A DNA stretch of 64,000 nt from Arthrobacter crystallopoietes (GCF_017603825.1 NZ_CP072014.1:806001-870000), one strand, 5' to 3'; shown: positions 17,298 to 27,597, numbered from the stretch's first letter. A program made the numbers and translations. The notes: generated by a model from the sequence alone, not told the origin.

Positions 17298-17450
17298 ACA
17301 TAGTGCCCGAGACTGCCCGTCCTATAAGCCGGTCCTTTGCTGCGATATGTCGGGGCCACACTACGTGTGAAAAACCCGCCACTGGCTAACTGACAGTTGG
17401 AACTGACTAGCCCAAATAGACTGTGGCTCTAAATCAAACGTTGGGGAGAA

Positions 17451-17834
17451 ATGAAATATTCACTCGCGCTGATTGTTCTGCTGGCCGTAGCTTCAGTCAG
17501 CGGATGCGCACAGACACCGGACGCGGCGGAGGCTCCCGTTGAACGGCTCTCCACTGAACAAACCTGTTCAGAGCTGAAGGCCGTCCTGGCGCTGGAAAAC
17601 GAGGACGTCGCCACCGAAGGTGCTGCCGATCAAGTCGGAGAACAGATGGCCCTGCTGGCGGCAAAGGCGTCCACCGTTGTCAGCGAGGACATCAAGCTCA
17701 CGGCGGAGATGTCAAGCGGCGTCTACGGCACAATGGGCGAAGTGAACGCCAACCAAGAACTGTCAGACAAGTACCATGCCGCTCTGGCCAGACTTGGGCG
17801 GGTCTGTGACATCGACTGGCTCAAGGACCAGTGA
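17451..17834 (+). CDS. Small putative lipoprotein
   Basis: 127-residue protein with a lysine, a hydrophobic stretch and a lipobox ending SVSGC19, so a diacylglyceryl-anchored surface protein is expected. The mature part is acidic and helical, with a second Cys in EQTCSEL and a third near the end (RVCDIDW) that could form a disulfide. GGGGAGAA precedes the ATG. Function unknown. Confidence 0.7.
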   Translation: MKYSLALIVLLAVASVSGCAQTPDAAEAPVERLSTEQTCSELKAVLALENEDVATEGAADQVGEQMALLAAKASTVVSEDIKLTAEMSSGVYGTMGEVNANQELSDKYHAALARLGRVCDIDWLKDQ

Positions 17835-18286
17835 GCCTCCTCTGAGGCAGGCGGCCACGCGCGTTTGCAGCCCTGTTTCAAAACTCATTGCAAAAGCGGC
17901 AGCGAGGGTCCCGGTTTCGTGGTCGAGTTCTGCTCCTGGTTAGGACCGGAACTCTGAGTCTCGAAGGCCTCTATGAGCCGGCCTCCACAATCCACCGTTT
18001 TTGACAGCGGTTTTTAATCGGCTGCCACAGATGCAGCCAGCCCATTCGCTGTCCCAAGGGCATCCAAGAAGATGAGCACGTAGTCAAAACTGGGCAGCGA
18101 TGACGCATCTAAACCAGCTCGGGGGACTGGCTGAAAAAGTGCGCAGCCAAGGGATACTTCAGGCAAGTGGATCAGAAGAGTACATTCGCCGGCACTTTCT
18201 CCGCCGGTTGAATGGGACACCGACCCTTCGTCTCGAATCATGACAAAGTATTCAAAGGATATAGATAGAGAAAGCAAGGACAACCG
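17835..18286. other. Intergenic stretch before the restriction locus
   Basis: About 450 bases without a supported gene. The last 60 bases are AT-richer (CAAAGTATTCAAAGGATATA) and probably hold the hsdM promoter; AAGGA at 18276-18280 is its ribosome site. Confidence 0.4.
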
Positions 18287-20104
18287 GTGGCACTGAAGAA
18301 ATCGGACCTGTACAGCTCGCTATGGAAGAGCTGCGACGAACTCCGCGGAGGCATGGACGCCTCCCAATACAAGGACTACATCCTCACGATGCTGTTCATG
18401 AAGTACGTCTCGGACAAGGCGAAGACCGACCCGAGCAGCCTCATCGACGCGCCTGAGGGCGGATCCTTTGACGACATGATCACTCTCAAGGGTGATAAGG
18501 AAATCGGCGACAAGATCAATAAAATTATCGCCAAACTCGCCGAAGCCAACGACTTGCAGAAGGTCATCGACCTGGCCGACTTCAACGATGAAGAAAAGCT
18601 GGGAAAGGGCAAGGAGATGCAGGACCGCCTTTCCAAGCTGGTAACCATCTTCCAGGACCTGGACTTCCGCGGCTCCCGAGCCGAAGGCGATGACCTGCTC
18701 GGCGATGCCTATGAATATCTGATGCGTCATTTCGCCACCGAATCCGGCAAATCCAAGGGCCAGTTCTACACCCCTGCAGAAGTCTCCCGCATCATGGCCA
18801 AATTGCTCGGCATCACTCCCAACACCCCATTTTCCGCCACCGCATACGACCCCACCTGCGGCTCGGGATCCCTTCTGCTGAAGGTGGCGGACGAAGCCCC
18901 CCAGGGGCTGACACTCTACGGGCAGGAGAAGGACAACGCGACCTGGGCCCTGTCCAGGATGAACATGATCCTGCACAGCAATGAAATCGCCGATATCCGC
19001 AAGGGCGACACGATCACCAGCCCCCAGTTCACCCAGGGCGACCAGCTGGCAACCTTTGACTTCGTCGTAGCCAATCCCCCCTTCTCCACCAAGTCATGGA
19101 GTAACGGGCTCGAGAACGAGTATGGCCGCTTCGAATATGGAACACCGCCTGAGAAGAACGGCGACTATGCCTTCTTGCTGCACATCCTCAAATCCATGAA
19201 GAGCACCGGAAAGGCCGCCGTCATCCTTCCCCACGGCGTCCTGTTCCGCGGCGGGACCGAAGCAGCTATCCGAAAGCAGTTGCTGAAACGGGGCTATATC
19301 AAGGGCATCATCGGTCTGCCCACCAACCTCTTCTACGGCACGGGAATTCCTGCCTGCATCATCGTGCTCGATAAGGAAAACGCCCAAGCTCGCACCGGTG
19401 CCTTCATGATCGATGCTTCGAAGAGCTTCATCAAGGACGGCAACAAAAACCGTCTCCGGTCCCAGGACATGCACAAAATCGTGGATGTATTCACCAAGCA
19501 GACCGAAATCGAACGCTATTCCCGCATGGTGCCGCTGAACGAGATCGGCAACAGTGCCAATAACTACAACCTCAACATCCCGCGGTACATTGACTCCTCC
19601 GAGCCCGAAGATATCCAGGATCTCCATGCCCACTTACACGGCGGAATTCCCGACCGCGACATTGAGGCCCTGCGCGCCAGTTGGGACGCCTTCCCCACCC
19701 TCCGCAAGGAACTTTTCCGAGGAAACGGCCGCCATGGCTACAGCGAGCTCACCGTCGACATTACCGAAGTGCAGCAAAAGATCCTGAACTCGGCAGAATT
19801 CGCGGCATTCTCCGAAAAAGCTCGCGCCCAAGTTACAGACTGGTATGCAGCTCACCGCTCCGCTCTTGATTCGATCAACGAGAAAACCAAGCCGCAGGAA
19901 CTTATCGTCGAGATCGCCGACGACCTGCTGAATAGATTCAAGGACACACCGCTTCTCGACGAATACGACGTCTACGAACAGCTGATGTCCTACTGGCACT
20001 CCGTCATGCATGACGACGTCTTTCTGATCATGAACGACGGCTGGCTTAACGCCGCCAAGCCACCACAAGCAAGCCCGCGTCCTGCTGATCACCGACCGCA
20101 CTGA
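18287..20104 (+). CDS. hsdM: Type I restriction-modification methyltransferase HsdM, fused at its end to hsdR sequence
   Basis: N6-adenine methyltransferase subunit of a type I system. Residues 5-145 are the HsdM N-terminal helical domain; SAM motif I is DPTCGSG (188-194) and the catalytic motif IV is NPPF (263-266). The enzyme is complete to about residue 592 (MNDGWLNAAKP); the last 13 residues are read out of frame from hsdR DNA because a deletion has joined the two genes. GTG start with AAGGA. Without an hsdS in the window it cannot recognise a target unless a specificity subunit is supplied elsewhere. Confidence 0.88.
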   Translation: MALKKSDLYSSLWKSCDELRGGMDASQYKDYILTMLFMKYVSDKAKTDPSSLIDAPEGGSFDDMITLKGDKEIGDKINKIIAKLAEANDLQKVIDLADFNDEEKLGKGKEMQDRLSKLVTIFQDLDFRGSRAEGDDLLGDAYEYLMRHFATESGKSKGQFYTPAEVSRIMAKLLGITPNTPFSATAYDPTCGSGSLLLKVADEAPQGLTLYGQEKDNATWALSRMNMILHSNEIADIRKGDTITSPQFTQGDQLATFDFVVANPPFSTKSWSNGLENEYGRFEYGTPPEKNGDYAFLLHILKSMKSTGKAAVILPHGVLFRGGTEAAIRKQLLKRGYIKGIIGLPTNLFYGTGIPACIIVLDKENAQARTGAFMIDASKSFIKDGNKNRLRSQDMHKIVDVFTKQTEIERYSRMVPLNEIGNSANNYNLNIPRYIDSSEPEDIQDLHAHLHGGIPDRDIEALRASWDAFPTLRKELFRGNGRHGYSELTVDITEVQQKILNSAEFAAFSEKARAQVTDWYAAHRSALDSINEKTKPQELIVEIADDLLNRFKDTPLLDEYDVYEQLMSYWHSVMHDDVFLIMNDGWLNAAKPPQASPRPADHRPH

Positions 20105-22268
20105 ACTGGACGAACAGATCAAGAAGGTCTTCAGCGGCGTCAACGAGGACATCTACCGAACTACCTCCGGCGCTGATCTAATCGGTGTCCTCAACAGCCA
20201 TGATCCGTGGCTGGTCTGTTCACTGGTTCACAAATTCCGCGGCGGCGAGGATGATCGGTCCCGCGATGAAGCCGAGGGCGACTTCATCGCCGAACTCAAC
20301 TCCAAGATTCCACCCGGGTTCTCGGCCAAGGGCAACCTGTTCGTCTTCGTCGATGAGGCCCACCGCACTCAGTCCGGCAGGATGCACCGGGCCATGAAGC
20401 AGTTGCTGCCGGGAGCGATGTTCATCGGATTCACCGGTACTCCCCTGCTGAAGGCTGACAAGGCCACGAGCATCGAGACCTTCGGTAGCTTTATCCACAC
20501 CTACAGGTTTGACGAGGCAGTCGCCGACGGGGTGGTGCTGGATCTGCGCTACGAGGCCCGCAGCATCGACCAGGATCTGACCTCCTCGGCGAAGATCGAT
20601 CAGTGGTTCAACGCCAAGACCAAAGGCATGACCGATCTGTCCAAGGCCGAGCTGAAGAAGCGCTGGGGCACCATGCAGAAAGTGGTTAGCTCCGAGCCGC
20701 GGGCCAAGCAGATCGTCAACGACATCCTGCTCGACATGGAGACCAAACCCCGACTCATGGACGGCTACGGCAACGCCATGCTGGTCGGCTCCAGCATTTA
20801 CCAGGCATGTAAGTTCTACGAAATGTTCGCCAATGCCGGGCTCAGGGGCAAGTGCGCCATCGTCACCAGCTACCAGCCCCAAGCCGGGGACATATCCAAG
20901 GAAGACTCCGGCCACGGCGCGACCGAGAAGCTGCGACAATACGAGATTTACCGCCAGATGCTCGCCGACCACTTCGACGAGCCGGCAGACCAAGCTTTGA
21001 GCAAGGTCGAGCAATTCGAGAAGGACGTCAAGGAACTATTTATCAACGAGCCGGGACAGATGCGTCTGCTCATCGTGGTGGACAAGCTTCTGACCGGATT
21101 CGATGCGCCCTCTGCCACTTACCTCTACATCGATAAGAAGATGCGCGACCACGGCCTGTTCCAAGCGATCTGCCGCGTCAACAGGCTCGACGGTGACGAT
21201 AAAGACTACGGCTACATCGTCGACTACCAGGACCTCTTCAATTCCCTCGAAACCGCCATCACCGATTACACCTCCGGGGCTCTGGACGGCTACGAGAAGA
21301 GCGACATCGATGGCCTGCTCAAGGACCGCCTCAAACAGGCACGCGAAGACCTTGAGGAAGCCATGGAACGGATCCGGGCCCTGTGCGAGCCCGTGGATCC
21401 GCCCAAAGGCACTCTCCAGTACCAGCACTACTTCTGCGCTCAAGAGCAGGGCAACGCCGCACAGCTCAAAAACAATGAGCCAAAGCGCGTCGAACTGTAC
21501 AAGTCCGTCGCGGCACTGGCGCGCGCCTACGGCGCCATCGCCAACGACATGACCGAGGCTGGCTACACTGAAGCCGAAGCCGCTTCCATCGGCAAGGAGG
21601 TCGCGCACTATGCCGCTGTCCGCGATGAGGTAAAGCTGGGAGCCGGCGAGGATGTCGACTTCAAGCAGTACGAAGCAGGCATGCGGTTTCTGCTCGACAC
21701 ATACATCCAGGCTGATCCGTCCGAGACGATCGCGGACTTCGAAAACGTGGGCCTGATTCAGCTCATCGTTCAGGAAGGCGCGGGTGCCGTGGACAAGCTC
21801 CCCGCCGGCATCAAGAAGGATCCCGAAGCAGTCGCCGAAACGATCGCTAACAATATCCGCAAGGTCATCGTCGACGAACAGGCCATGAATCCGAAGTACT
21901 ACGAGGACATGTCTGCTCTGCTGGACGCGATCATTGAGCAGCGACGTCATGGCGCGATCGACTACAAGCAGTACCTCGAGCAGTTGATCGCGCACGCCAG
22001 AAAGGTGGGTTCACAAGAATCCGATACGGTCTACCCCGGTTGGGCCAAGACTGGTGGCCAGCGGGCCTTATTCGACTTTGGTTGGGACGACGAAGTGACG
22101 CCCATCCAAGTCGACGTGGCCATCCGGACAAGCAAACCTCATGACTGGGTCGGCAACAAACTCAAGGAAAAAATGGTCGAGCGAGCAATCCGCAAGGTTC
22201 TGCCTGAGGACTTTGACCGCTTTGACGACCTGTTCGATCTGGTCAAGGCGCGCGATGAGTACCACTAA
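20067..22268 (+). pseudogene. hsdR: 5'-truncated type I restriction subunit HsdR
   Basis: Frame-shifted by one relative to hsdM, an hsdR reading frame opens at the junction with QARVLLITDRTELDEQI (motor motif Ia) and continues intact through the DEAH motif (FVFVDEAHRTQSG), FIGFTGTP, and LLTGFDAP...QAICRVNR, to a normal C-terminal helical domain. Missing are the N-terminal endonuclease domain and Walker A, as well as the whole hsdS gene. The junction is flanked by three short CAAGC repeats (20056-20074), compatible with a slippage or microhomology deletion. No restriction activity is expected. A shorter ATG frame at 20382 exists but would not make a working enzyme. Confidence 0.87.
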
Positions 22269-22980
22269 TGCTAGCCTCACGGTCTCGGGCATCGACGTCG
22301 ATATCGTGTACAAGGACATCAAGAACTTGCACATCGCTGTCTATCCGCCCCAAGGCCGCGTCCGTGTCGCCGCACCCGACCGGCTGGACGAGGATGCCAT
22401 CCGGCTCGCCGTCGTCCAGCGGCTGCCCTGGATCAAAAAACAGCGCGCTCAGCTGCGCAATGCCGCCCGCCAGTCCGAACGCGAAATGCTCACCGGCGAG
22501 TCGCACTACGTCTGGGGCCAGCGCTATCGGCTCAGCGTTGTCGGTGAACCGGGTCGGATACGGCTGAACCTCAGCGGAAACCGGCTGACCCTGCAGGCAC
22601 CGGCAGAGAGCACCGCGGACGAGCGCCGCGAGGCCTTAGACCGGTGGTACCGCAATGAGCTGAAGCGGGAAATCCCTGCCCTTATCGCCAGGTGGGAGCC
22701 AGCTATCGGGCGTGATGTGGCCAAGTGGACGGTTCGCCGTATGAAGACCAAATGGGGTAGCTGCAACCGCGAATCCGCACATATCTGGTTCAACCTGGAA
22801 CTGGCGAAGAAGCACCCTAAGTGCTTGGAGTACATTGTGGTGCACGAGATGACCCACCTGCTCGAACGGCACCACAGCGAACGATTCACCGCGCTCATGG
22901 ACCATTTCCTGCCCGACTGGCAAGCCAGACGCGATGAGCTGAACGCTGCTCCCTTACGGAGCGAAGAGTGGACACATTGA
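22255..22980 (+). CDS. YgjP-type (DUF45) zinc metallopeptidase
   Basis: 241-residue protein of the YgjP/M48-like group commonly encoded in type I restriction loci. The zinc motif HEMTHLLERHH (HExxH) and the preceding TKWGSCN block are typical. ATG at 22255 overlaps the hsdR stop by 14 bases, indicating translational coupling and an originally shared operon. Its biological role in restriction loci is not established. Confidence 0.85.
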   Translation: MSTTNASLTVSGIDVDIVYKDIKNLHIAVYPPQGRVRVAAPDRLDEDAIRLAVVQRLPWIKKQRAQLRNAARQSEREMLTGESHYVWGQRYRLSVVGEPGRIRLNLSGNRLTLQAPAESTADERREALDRWYRNELKREIPALIARWEPAIGRDVAKWTVRRMKTKWGSCNRESAHIWFNLELAKKHPKCLEYIVVHEMTHLLERHHSERFTALMDHFLPDWQARRDELNAAPLRSEEWTH

Positions 22981-23067
22981 ACAATTCAGAGATTGCAGAA
23001 TCCTGCCGTCACAATAAATCAATGAGATTGATGTCAAAATCTGAGGCATAGCGACCATGGCCGACAG

Positions 23068-23097
23068 CCGGCACGAAGCCCCCTGCATTCGTGCCGG
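23068..23097. terminator. Bidirectional terminator hairpin
   Basis: CCGGCACGAA and its exact complement form a 10-bp stem with a 10-nt loop between two convergent genes (stops at 22980 and 23122). It would serve both directions; there is no long U-tract. Confidence 0.5.
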
Positions 23098-23121
23098 GGC
23101 CGTGCCTGGGTCCGTGCCTGC

Positions 23122-25905
23122 TTAGAGTATGGCCTCCTTCCGCTTCCGGAAATCCTTAACCCAAGTCTGAAGGTCGCTTAGCCGAGACCGGAGTTGGCTG
23201 GGTTGCGGCAGGCTTCTCTCCCATCCCGAACCGGTGGAATGGACGAACAGGTTGCTGACTTCCATTCCCTTGTCAACTGCCGCAATATCCGCTCGACCCA
23301 GTGCCAGCAAGGCCTTAAGGTTCATCGTTGAAACGCCTGGCTTATTCCTGGCAACGACCCCATTGATGACGACTTCCTCGACGGCGTACTCCCACGCCTT
23401 CCGGATGGTGTTGCCGAACTCCATGCAGTCCCGGGAGTATGCTGTCATATCCCCGTTCTCGTGATGCTGCTTCGCCTGACCGATGAGTTTGTCCGCCATG
23501 GCGGTGGTGCCAAGGTAACCCTTGATCGGCTCCTTGCTCTCCGCCACCTGAATGCCGGTCCCGAGGCCAGGATGCTTGTCGATTTCAATAAAGTGGGTTT
23601 CAACAGGTTGCGGGGAGGTGATCCCGTCCTCCGCCTGAGCATTGATGTCCTTTTTGACGCCCTCATACCACAAGGCACCCATGAATGCGGTGCTGTGGGT
23701 GAACACGATAACCTGCCGGTTCCGGGCTTCCTTCACCAGTCGTTTCGCCACGCGCTCCTGAAAGCCGTGGTCAAGGGAGTTCATCGGGTCATCAAAAATG
23801 ATCGCCGAACCGTCTTCACTGCTCACCACATCCGCTAGGAATGCACTCAGGGATACTGCCCGCAGTTCCCCCTCGCTCAGTACGCCGTCAGCGTGCGTTT
23901 TTGCTTTTGTTGTGGCTGTCCCTTTGACCGTAAAGGCGATGTTGCTGATGCCCTTGCCAACCTTGTCTGCGATGAGTTCCACCTGCAGCCGGGATTCACC
24001 GGGAAGGTCGGGGTCTTCCAGGCTCCAAAGGTTGCGCTGGAACTCCTCAGCGACCTTTTGCACGTACTCGGCGCATACCGCCTTGGATTTTTCGGATAGT
24101 CCCCGGGTTTGGCACTGCCGTTGAACCGCTCCCAAGGCATTTATATGGATTCGCCGGTTATGGAGTGCCTTGAGGTTGGGCAGCGACATCCCTACCCGTG
24201 ACCGCTCGCTCAGGTTCAGGTATCGGGCTTCCAAGGCTGCTAGTTCCGCCCCGTCTGCACCTTCCTCCTGGACGGTGGTTACCTGTGCAAGGTATTCGGC
24301 AGCTGCCTTGTCCAGTTCCTGCACCGCCTCCATGAGGCTGCTAGCAATCGTGTAGCCATCCACAGGAACACCACTGCCGTCACTGACCGACGCACCGTCC
24401 ATGAACGGGGTCATGATTGTATCAACCGTTTCCGGGGCTGCACTGCTGTCGGCAAGGATATCCCGGAGTTCCTTGACGTTGGCCATGTCCTGCCGCAATT
24501 GCTGGATGAATCCGCCGCCCTCGACTGCCAGCAGGTTCAGGAGGGCTTCGTCAATCTTTTCCGGAGACACCGCATCGTCGATGCCGGCAACGATTTTCTC
24601 CGCCTGGGTGGTCAGTTTCCGGTGCTCTGCGGACAGGTCAGCCGCCATCGCCTGGCTAAAGCGCGTGAATCGGTCATGCACTTCTGCCGTAAGGGGTTGG
24701 TGGCACAGCACGCATAACGGCACGGCGGCGTCGGGGAAGATGTGTTCCGGGTAGGCTTCCGCCTCCGCATACTCCTTCGCCGCGGCCCACATTGCCTTCC
24801 AGTGGGGGCTGTGTACCCCGGGCACTGCCTCTGCGGTGAAGTCGTGCTTTTGTGAGGCGGCTTCGTCGCTGGCAATTTCCTGCAGCCGTTTCCTGATGCC
24901 CTGCAGTACCTGGATTTGTTCCCTGCAGACCTTCGCTGCAAGGTTTTCGATCCGGCGTGCCTGGGTAGTCCGCTGGTTTGCGTCATGCTGTGCCTTGGCA
25001 AGGCGTGCTGCCCGGCTGTTGGTTTTTAGGTGGCCGATTTCCGCCGGGAGGGCGGTCAGTTCGGCGGCTTCCTCATCGGTGAGCTTGCCAAGCGCTTCGG
25101 CGGCTGCATAGCCAAAGTTCTTTCCCAGCAGGGACAGGACATTTTTTACCTCGATATCGGCGGCGTCCACAACGATGCCGGGCTGCTGTTCTGCTTTGAG
25201 GACGGATACCCGCCTGCGGACTTCGGTAGTGACCAAATCGTAGGTGGCAATGAGGCTGGTCAGCAGTTCCAGCCCATCAGGGGTGACTGTCAGTTCCGTT
25301 CCCTGCCGGGAGACATGGGCGGTTGCTGTCTTGGAGTCATATACGGCGACCCTGGACAGGTTCAGGTCAGTGCTGGGGCTGCTCAGCGTCCATTCGTGGC
25401 TGAGGTCGTCATCCCCCAGCAGGTATTCAATCTCCGCCTGGGGTGCGATGGTGCCGGCGGCGAAAACATCGCCTTGCACTGCTTCTGGATATTTGGAATG
25501 GCAGGAACGTTTCAGGATGCGGGTGTATCCGCTCTTACCTACCCCGTTCAGTCCGAACACGATATTCAGCCCAGTAGGTTTGAGGGTGATGGCGGCGCCC
25601 GGACTCATCCGGTTTACACCCTGGATGTGCCGGACCTTTTTCAAGCCGACGGAGGGGGCTGCTGATGAGGTGCTGGGAACATGCACCTCCGCCAGCGGGA
25701 CAGCATCGGGAAACGTGACTTCGGTGGCGTCATCAACCAAGTGCTTTTCCCCTGCAAGTGCTGCAGCGTAGGCAATATCGGTCAGTTCGTTGATTTCGGC
25801 ATCCGACAAGGTGGGCGACTCGGTGTGCCGCCGAAGGGCATCCCGCTGCCATGGTTCCAAGTTCTCCGCAAACTTCAGCAGTTCCCCGTAGATGCTTCCC
25901 GCCAC
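23122..25905 (-). CDS. Large SMC/ABC-type ATPase, RloC/PrrC-like (AAA_13)
   Basis: Cytoplasmic ATPase of 927 residues. Walker A is GLNGVGKS (118-125); an ABC-type signature lies in LSEGELRAVSLSAF, and Walker B in SAIIFDDPMNSLDHG. Between them are coiled-coil-like helices with a CVLCHQ motif resembling a zinc hook (about residue 400). Near the C-terminus Arg835-x3-Glu839 (RKAWE) and a later His889 (LFVHS) resemble the Arg-Glu-His triad of the PrrC/RloC anticodon nucleases, although the spacing to His is longer than in PrrC. Such proteins guard type I restriction systems and kill cells when restriction is inhibited. Start is GTG with GGGG upstream. Anticodon-nuclease activity is inference. Confidence 0.75.
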   Translation of the reverse strand: MAGSIYGELLKFAENLEPWQRDALRRHTESPTLSDAEINELTDIAYAAALAGEKHLVDDATEVTFPDAVPLAEVHVPSTSSAAPSVGLKKVRHIQGVNRMSPGAAITLKPTGLNIVFGLNGVGKSGYTRILKRSCHSKYPEAVQGDVFAAGTIAPQAEIEYLLGDDDLSHEWTLSSPSTDLNLSRVAVYDSKTATAHVSRQGTELTVTPDGLELLTSLIATYDLVTTEVRRRVSVLKAEQQPGIVVDAADIEVKNVLSLLGKNFGYAAAEALGKLTDEEAAELTALPAEIGHLKTNSRAARLAKAQHDANQRTTQARRIENLAAKVCREQIQVLQGIRKRLQEIASDEAASQKHDFTAEAVPGVHSPHWKAMWAAAKEYAEAEAYPEHIFPDAAVPLCVLCHQPLTAEVHDRFTRFSQAMAADLSAEHRKLTTQAEKIVAGIDDAVSPEKIDEALLNLLAVEGGGFIQQLRQDMANVKELRDILADSSAAPETVDTIMTPFMDGASVSDGSGVPVDGYTIASSLMEAVQELDKAAAEYLAQVTTVQEEGADGAELAALEARYLNLSERSRVGMSLPNLKALHNRRIHINALGAVQRQCQTRGLSEKSKAVCAEYVQKVAEEFQRNLWSLEDPDLPGESRLQVELIADKVGKGISNIAFTVKGTATTKAKTHADGVLSEGELRAVSLSAFLADVVSSEDGSAIIFDDPMNSLDHGFQERVAKRLVKEARNRQVIVFTHSTAFMGALWYEGVKKDINAQAEDGITSPQPVETHFIEIDKHPGLGTGIQVAESKEPIKGYLGTTAMADKLIGQAKQHHENGDMTAYSRDCMEFGNTIRKAWEYAVEEVVINGVVARNKPGVSTMNLKALLALGRADIAAVDKGMEVSNLFVHSTGSGWERSLPQPSQLRSRLSDLQTWVKDFRKRKEAIL

Positions 25906-26170
25906 TTAGTTGCCCCATCAATCAAACGTTTTTCACATGGTACTGGCGGGCAACGGCAGTTCCGGGCACCGACATGGTCCGTCAGCAGCGGGATAGGGAC
26001 CTGCGGCGGTCATAGACTGGGTCCGGACGCGTAAGGCGCGTCTGTTTCCCGAGCGGTTGGATCCGGAGACGGGGAGCAAACCTAGCCTCTGGAAAACGTC
26101 CGCGGGAGACTCATACCTTCCAGGGCCAAGAACCCCAAGGTTGGCAGCCGCTTCACCGGCGCCTCCGAAC

Positions 26171-26191
26171 GCCGATAACGGCGCATACGAC
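26171..26191 (+). repeat. Extragenic motif, copy A
   Basis: Contains CGATAACGGCGCATACGAC preceded by GC; the CGCCG-ATAA-CGGCG part can fold back. It lies 12 bases after the stop of the minus-strand HAAS protein gene, beside a GGCGCC-TACA-GGCGCC hairpin that covers that stop. One of five same-strand copies in the window. Confidence 0.6.
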
Positions 26192-26202
26192 ACTTTCGGC
26201 GC

Positions 26203-26622
26203 CTACAGGCGCCATGTGTGCGAACGGCGTTTTGAACGTGCGCCGGCGATGAGGATCAGTGCGATAAAGGAAGCTATCCCGGCAGCTCCGAGCGCCACGC
26301 TGATCCAGGGCGACAGTGTCCACAGGTCGTGGCCGCTTCCCAGCAGTGCGAAGACTCCTTTGATCAGGACATAGGTTCCGCCGAAGGCAAGGAAGACAGA
26401 TGAGACGGTCAGTAGCCAGAACCGGGTGATGCGGGACCTGGGTGCGAAGTTATCGGCGTATTCGCCTGCGGTTCCGAACGCTGCCACGGGGTCCTCGCCT
26501 GATTCGGCGACGTGGCTTTGGACCTCACGCACGATCTGGCTGACGACTTCCGCCGGAACGTCCCGGAGTTCGAGAATCTCCCTCAGTTCCTCGGCGTACT
26601 CTTCTCCTGGTGTCGCAGTCAT
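26203..26622 (-). CDS. HAAS-type membrane protein
   Basis: 139-residue protein with an N-terminal helical HAAS-like signalling domain (EELREILELRDVPAEVVSQIVREV, then AFGTAGEYADNF) and two membrane segments (about residues 68-92 and 103-126) ending in a basic tail. Such proteins are usually encoded with a PadR regulator, as here: its ATG overlaps the PadR stop by 4 bases (ATGA), so the two are translationally coupled. Confidence 0.75.
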   Translation of the reverse strand: MTATPGEEYAEELREILELRDVPAEVVSQIVREVQSHVAESGEDPVAAFGTAGEYADNFAPRSRITRFWLLTVSSVFLAFGGTYVLIKGVFALLGSGHDLWTLSPWISVALGAAGIASFIALILIAGARSKRRSHTWRL

Positions 26623-26963
26623 GCGTGTTCCTTCCTTCCGGTGATCACCGCTGTTGACCGGTCTGCGAACACCTGCCAGTCCGCCCGCAAGGCTGCCAGG
26701 TGCTGCCGGCCGCCCGGGGTGATCGAGTAATACTTCCGTCCCGGCCCGCCCTGCCCTTCACGCCAGGTTGAGATAACGTCGCCGTCCTGTTCCAGCCGGG
26801 CCAGGAGCGGGTAAAGGGTTCCGCCTTTAACGGTGCCCAGCCCTGCATCGGCGAGCCTCTGCGCAATGAGGTACCCGTAGGTCTGCCCGTCGCTCACGAC
26901 GGACAGCACCGCGGGGGTCAGCACTCCCCTGAGCCACTCGACCGGCCAGTTGAAATTCTCCAC
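26619..26963 (-). CDS. PadR-family transcriptional regulator
   Basis: 114-residue winged-helix protein. The helix-turn-helix TYGYLIAQRLADAGLG and the wing GGTLYPLLARLEQDGDV...GPGRKYYSIT are diagnostic of PadR. GTG start. It probably represses its own operon with the HAAS protein; the leader contains two CTAGT half-sites (within 26964-26990) that could be the operator. Confidence 0.88.
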   Translation of the reverse strand: MENFNWPVEWLRGVLTPAVLSVVSDGQTYGYLIAQRLADAGLGTVKGGTLYPLLARLEQDGDVISTWREGQGGPGRKYYSITPGGRQHLAALRADWQVFADRSTAVITGRKEHA

Positions 26964-27085
26964 GACTAGATCGTCACACAGACTAGTTAGTGCCGCAACC
27001 TAATCGCGCGTGGTCATCTCTGACTGTCCGGAAGATCCACGTACCGGCAGTTCTGCGGCACCTGACCCGCTTCCGAGGTGTCGGA

Positions 27086-27343
27086 TCAGTGCTGCGCCTG
27101 GGCCGCGGCGCGGGTTTCTTTTCGACGTTGGGAATGTTGGGCCGCCGACCAAGCAGTAAAAACCGCCAGAACCGGTCCGATCAGCGGAACGAGCAGACAG
27201 CCGGCCAACAACCCTGCCCTGATCCCTGGAGACAGCCGTTTGGTGGTGGCCAGCAGTACCAGCGAGGCTCCAACATGGAACACCCCCGCGGCAACAAGAA
27301 ACGCCACCATGGTCTGACCAGCCATCTCTTCCAAGGCGTCCAT
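27086..27343 (-). CDS. Small two-segment membrane protein
   Basis: 85 residues from an ATG with a strong GAGGAGGAGAG site; a longer frame upstream lacks such a site. Two hydrophobic segments (about residues 10-31 and 39-62) and a basic C-terminus (SQRRKETRAAA). Function unknown. Confidence 0.6.
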   Translation of the reverse strand: MDALEEMAGQTMVAFLVAAGVFHVGASLVLLATTKRLSPGIRAGLLAGCLLVPLIGPVLAVFTAWSAAQHSQRRKETRAAAQAQH

Positions 27344-27597
27344 TCCGCTCTCCTCCTCACCCACAACAGCAACCGTACGCAGGCTCCCCTTCCCCCACGC
27401 CTTCCCAAGGCGACATCCAATAGTACTGCCGCGGCCTATACGGGGACCGCGCTGTGGAACCGGAACAACGGTGACCTTTGGATCAGACACCGGGCCCGCC
27501 GAAGGGCGGAAGGGGCCCCGCTGGATGGCAGCATCGGAAAGGCGGGCCGGCATCACCTGCCAGCATGGTGCAGTCTGTCCTCTGGTGGAGTAGTGGT

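Noticed and set aside
128-17345. Similar strings GCCGGTCCTTTACCGCGA (about 128) and GCCGGTCCTTTGCTGCGA (about 17329)
   Set aside because: Only two imperfect copies with unrelated surroundings; not distinguishable from chance.
15527-18007. 14-bp direct repeat ACCGTTTTTGACAG at 15527-15540 and 17994-18007 flanking the small protein, PLD and lipoprotein genes
   Set aside because: Several 14-bp matches are expected by chance in 64 kb, flanks do not match, and no integrase is present, so an att-site reading is not supported.
18014-18283. Minus-strand open frame of 89 codons before hsdM
   Set aside because: No ribosome site, no recognisable protein features, and it covers the likely hsdM promoter.
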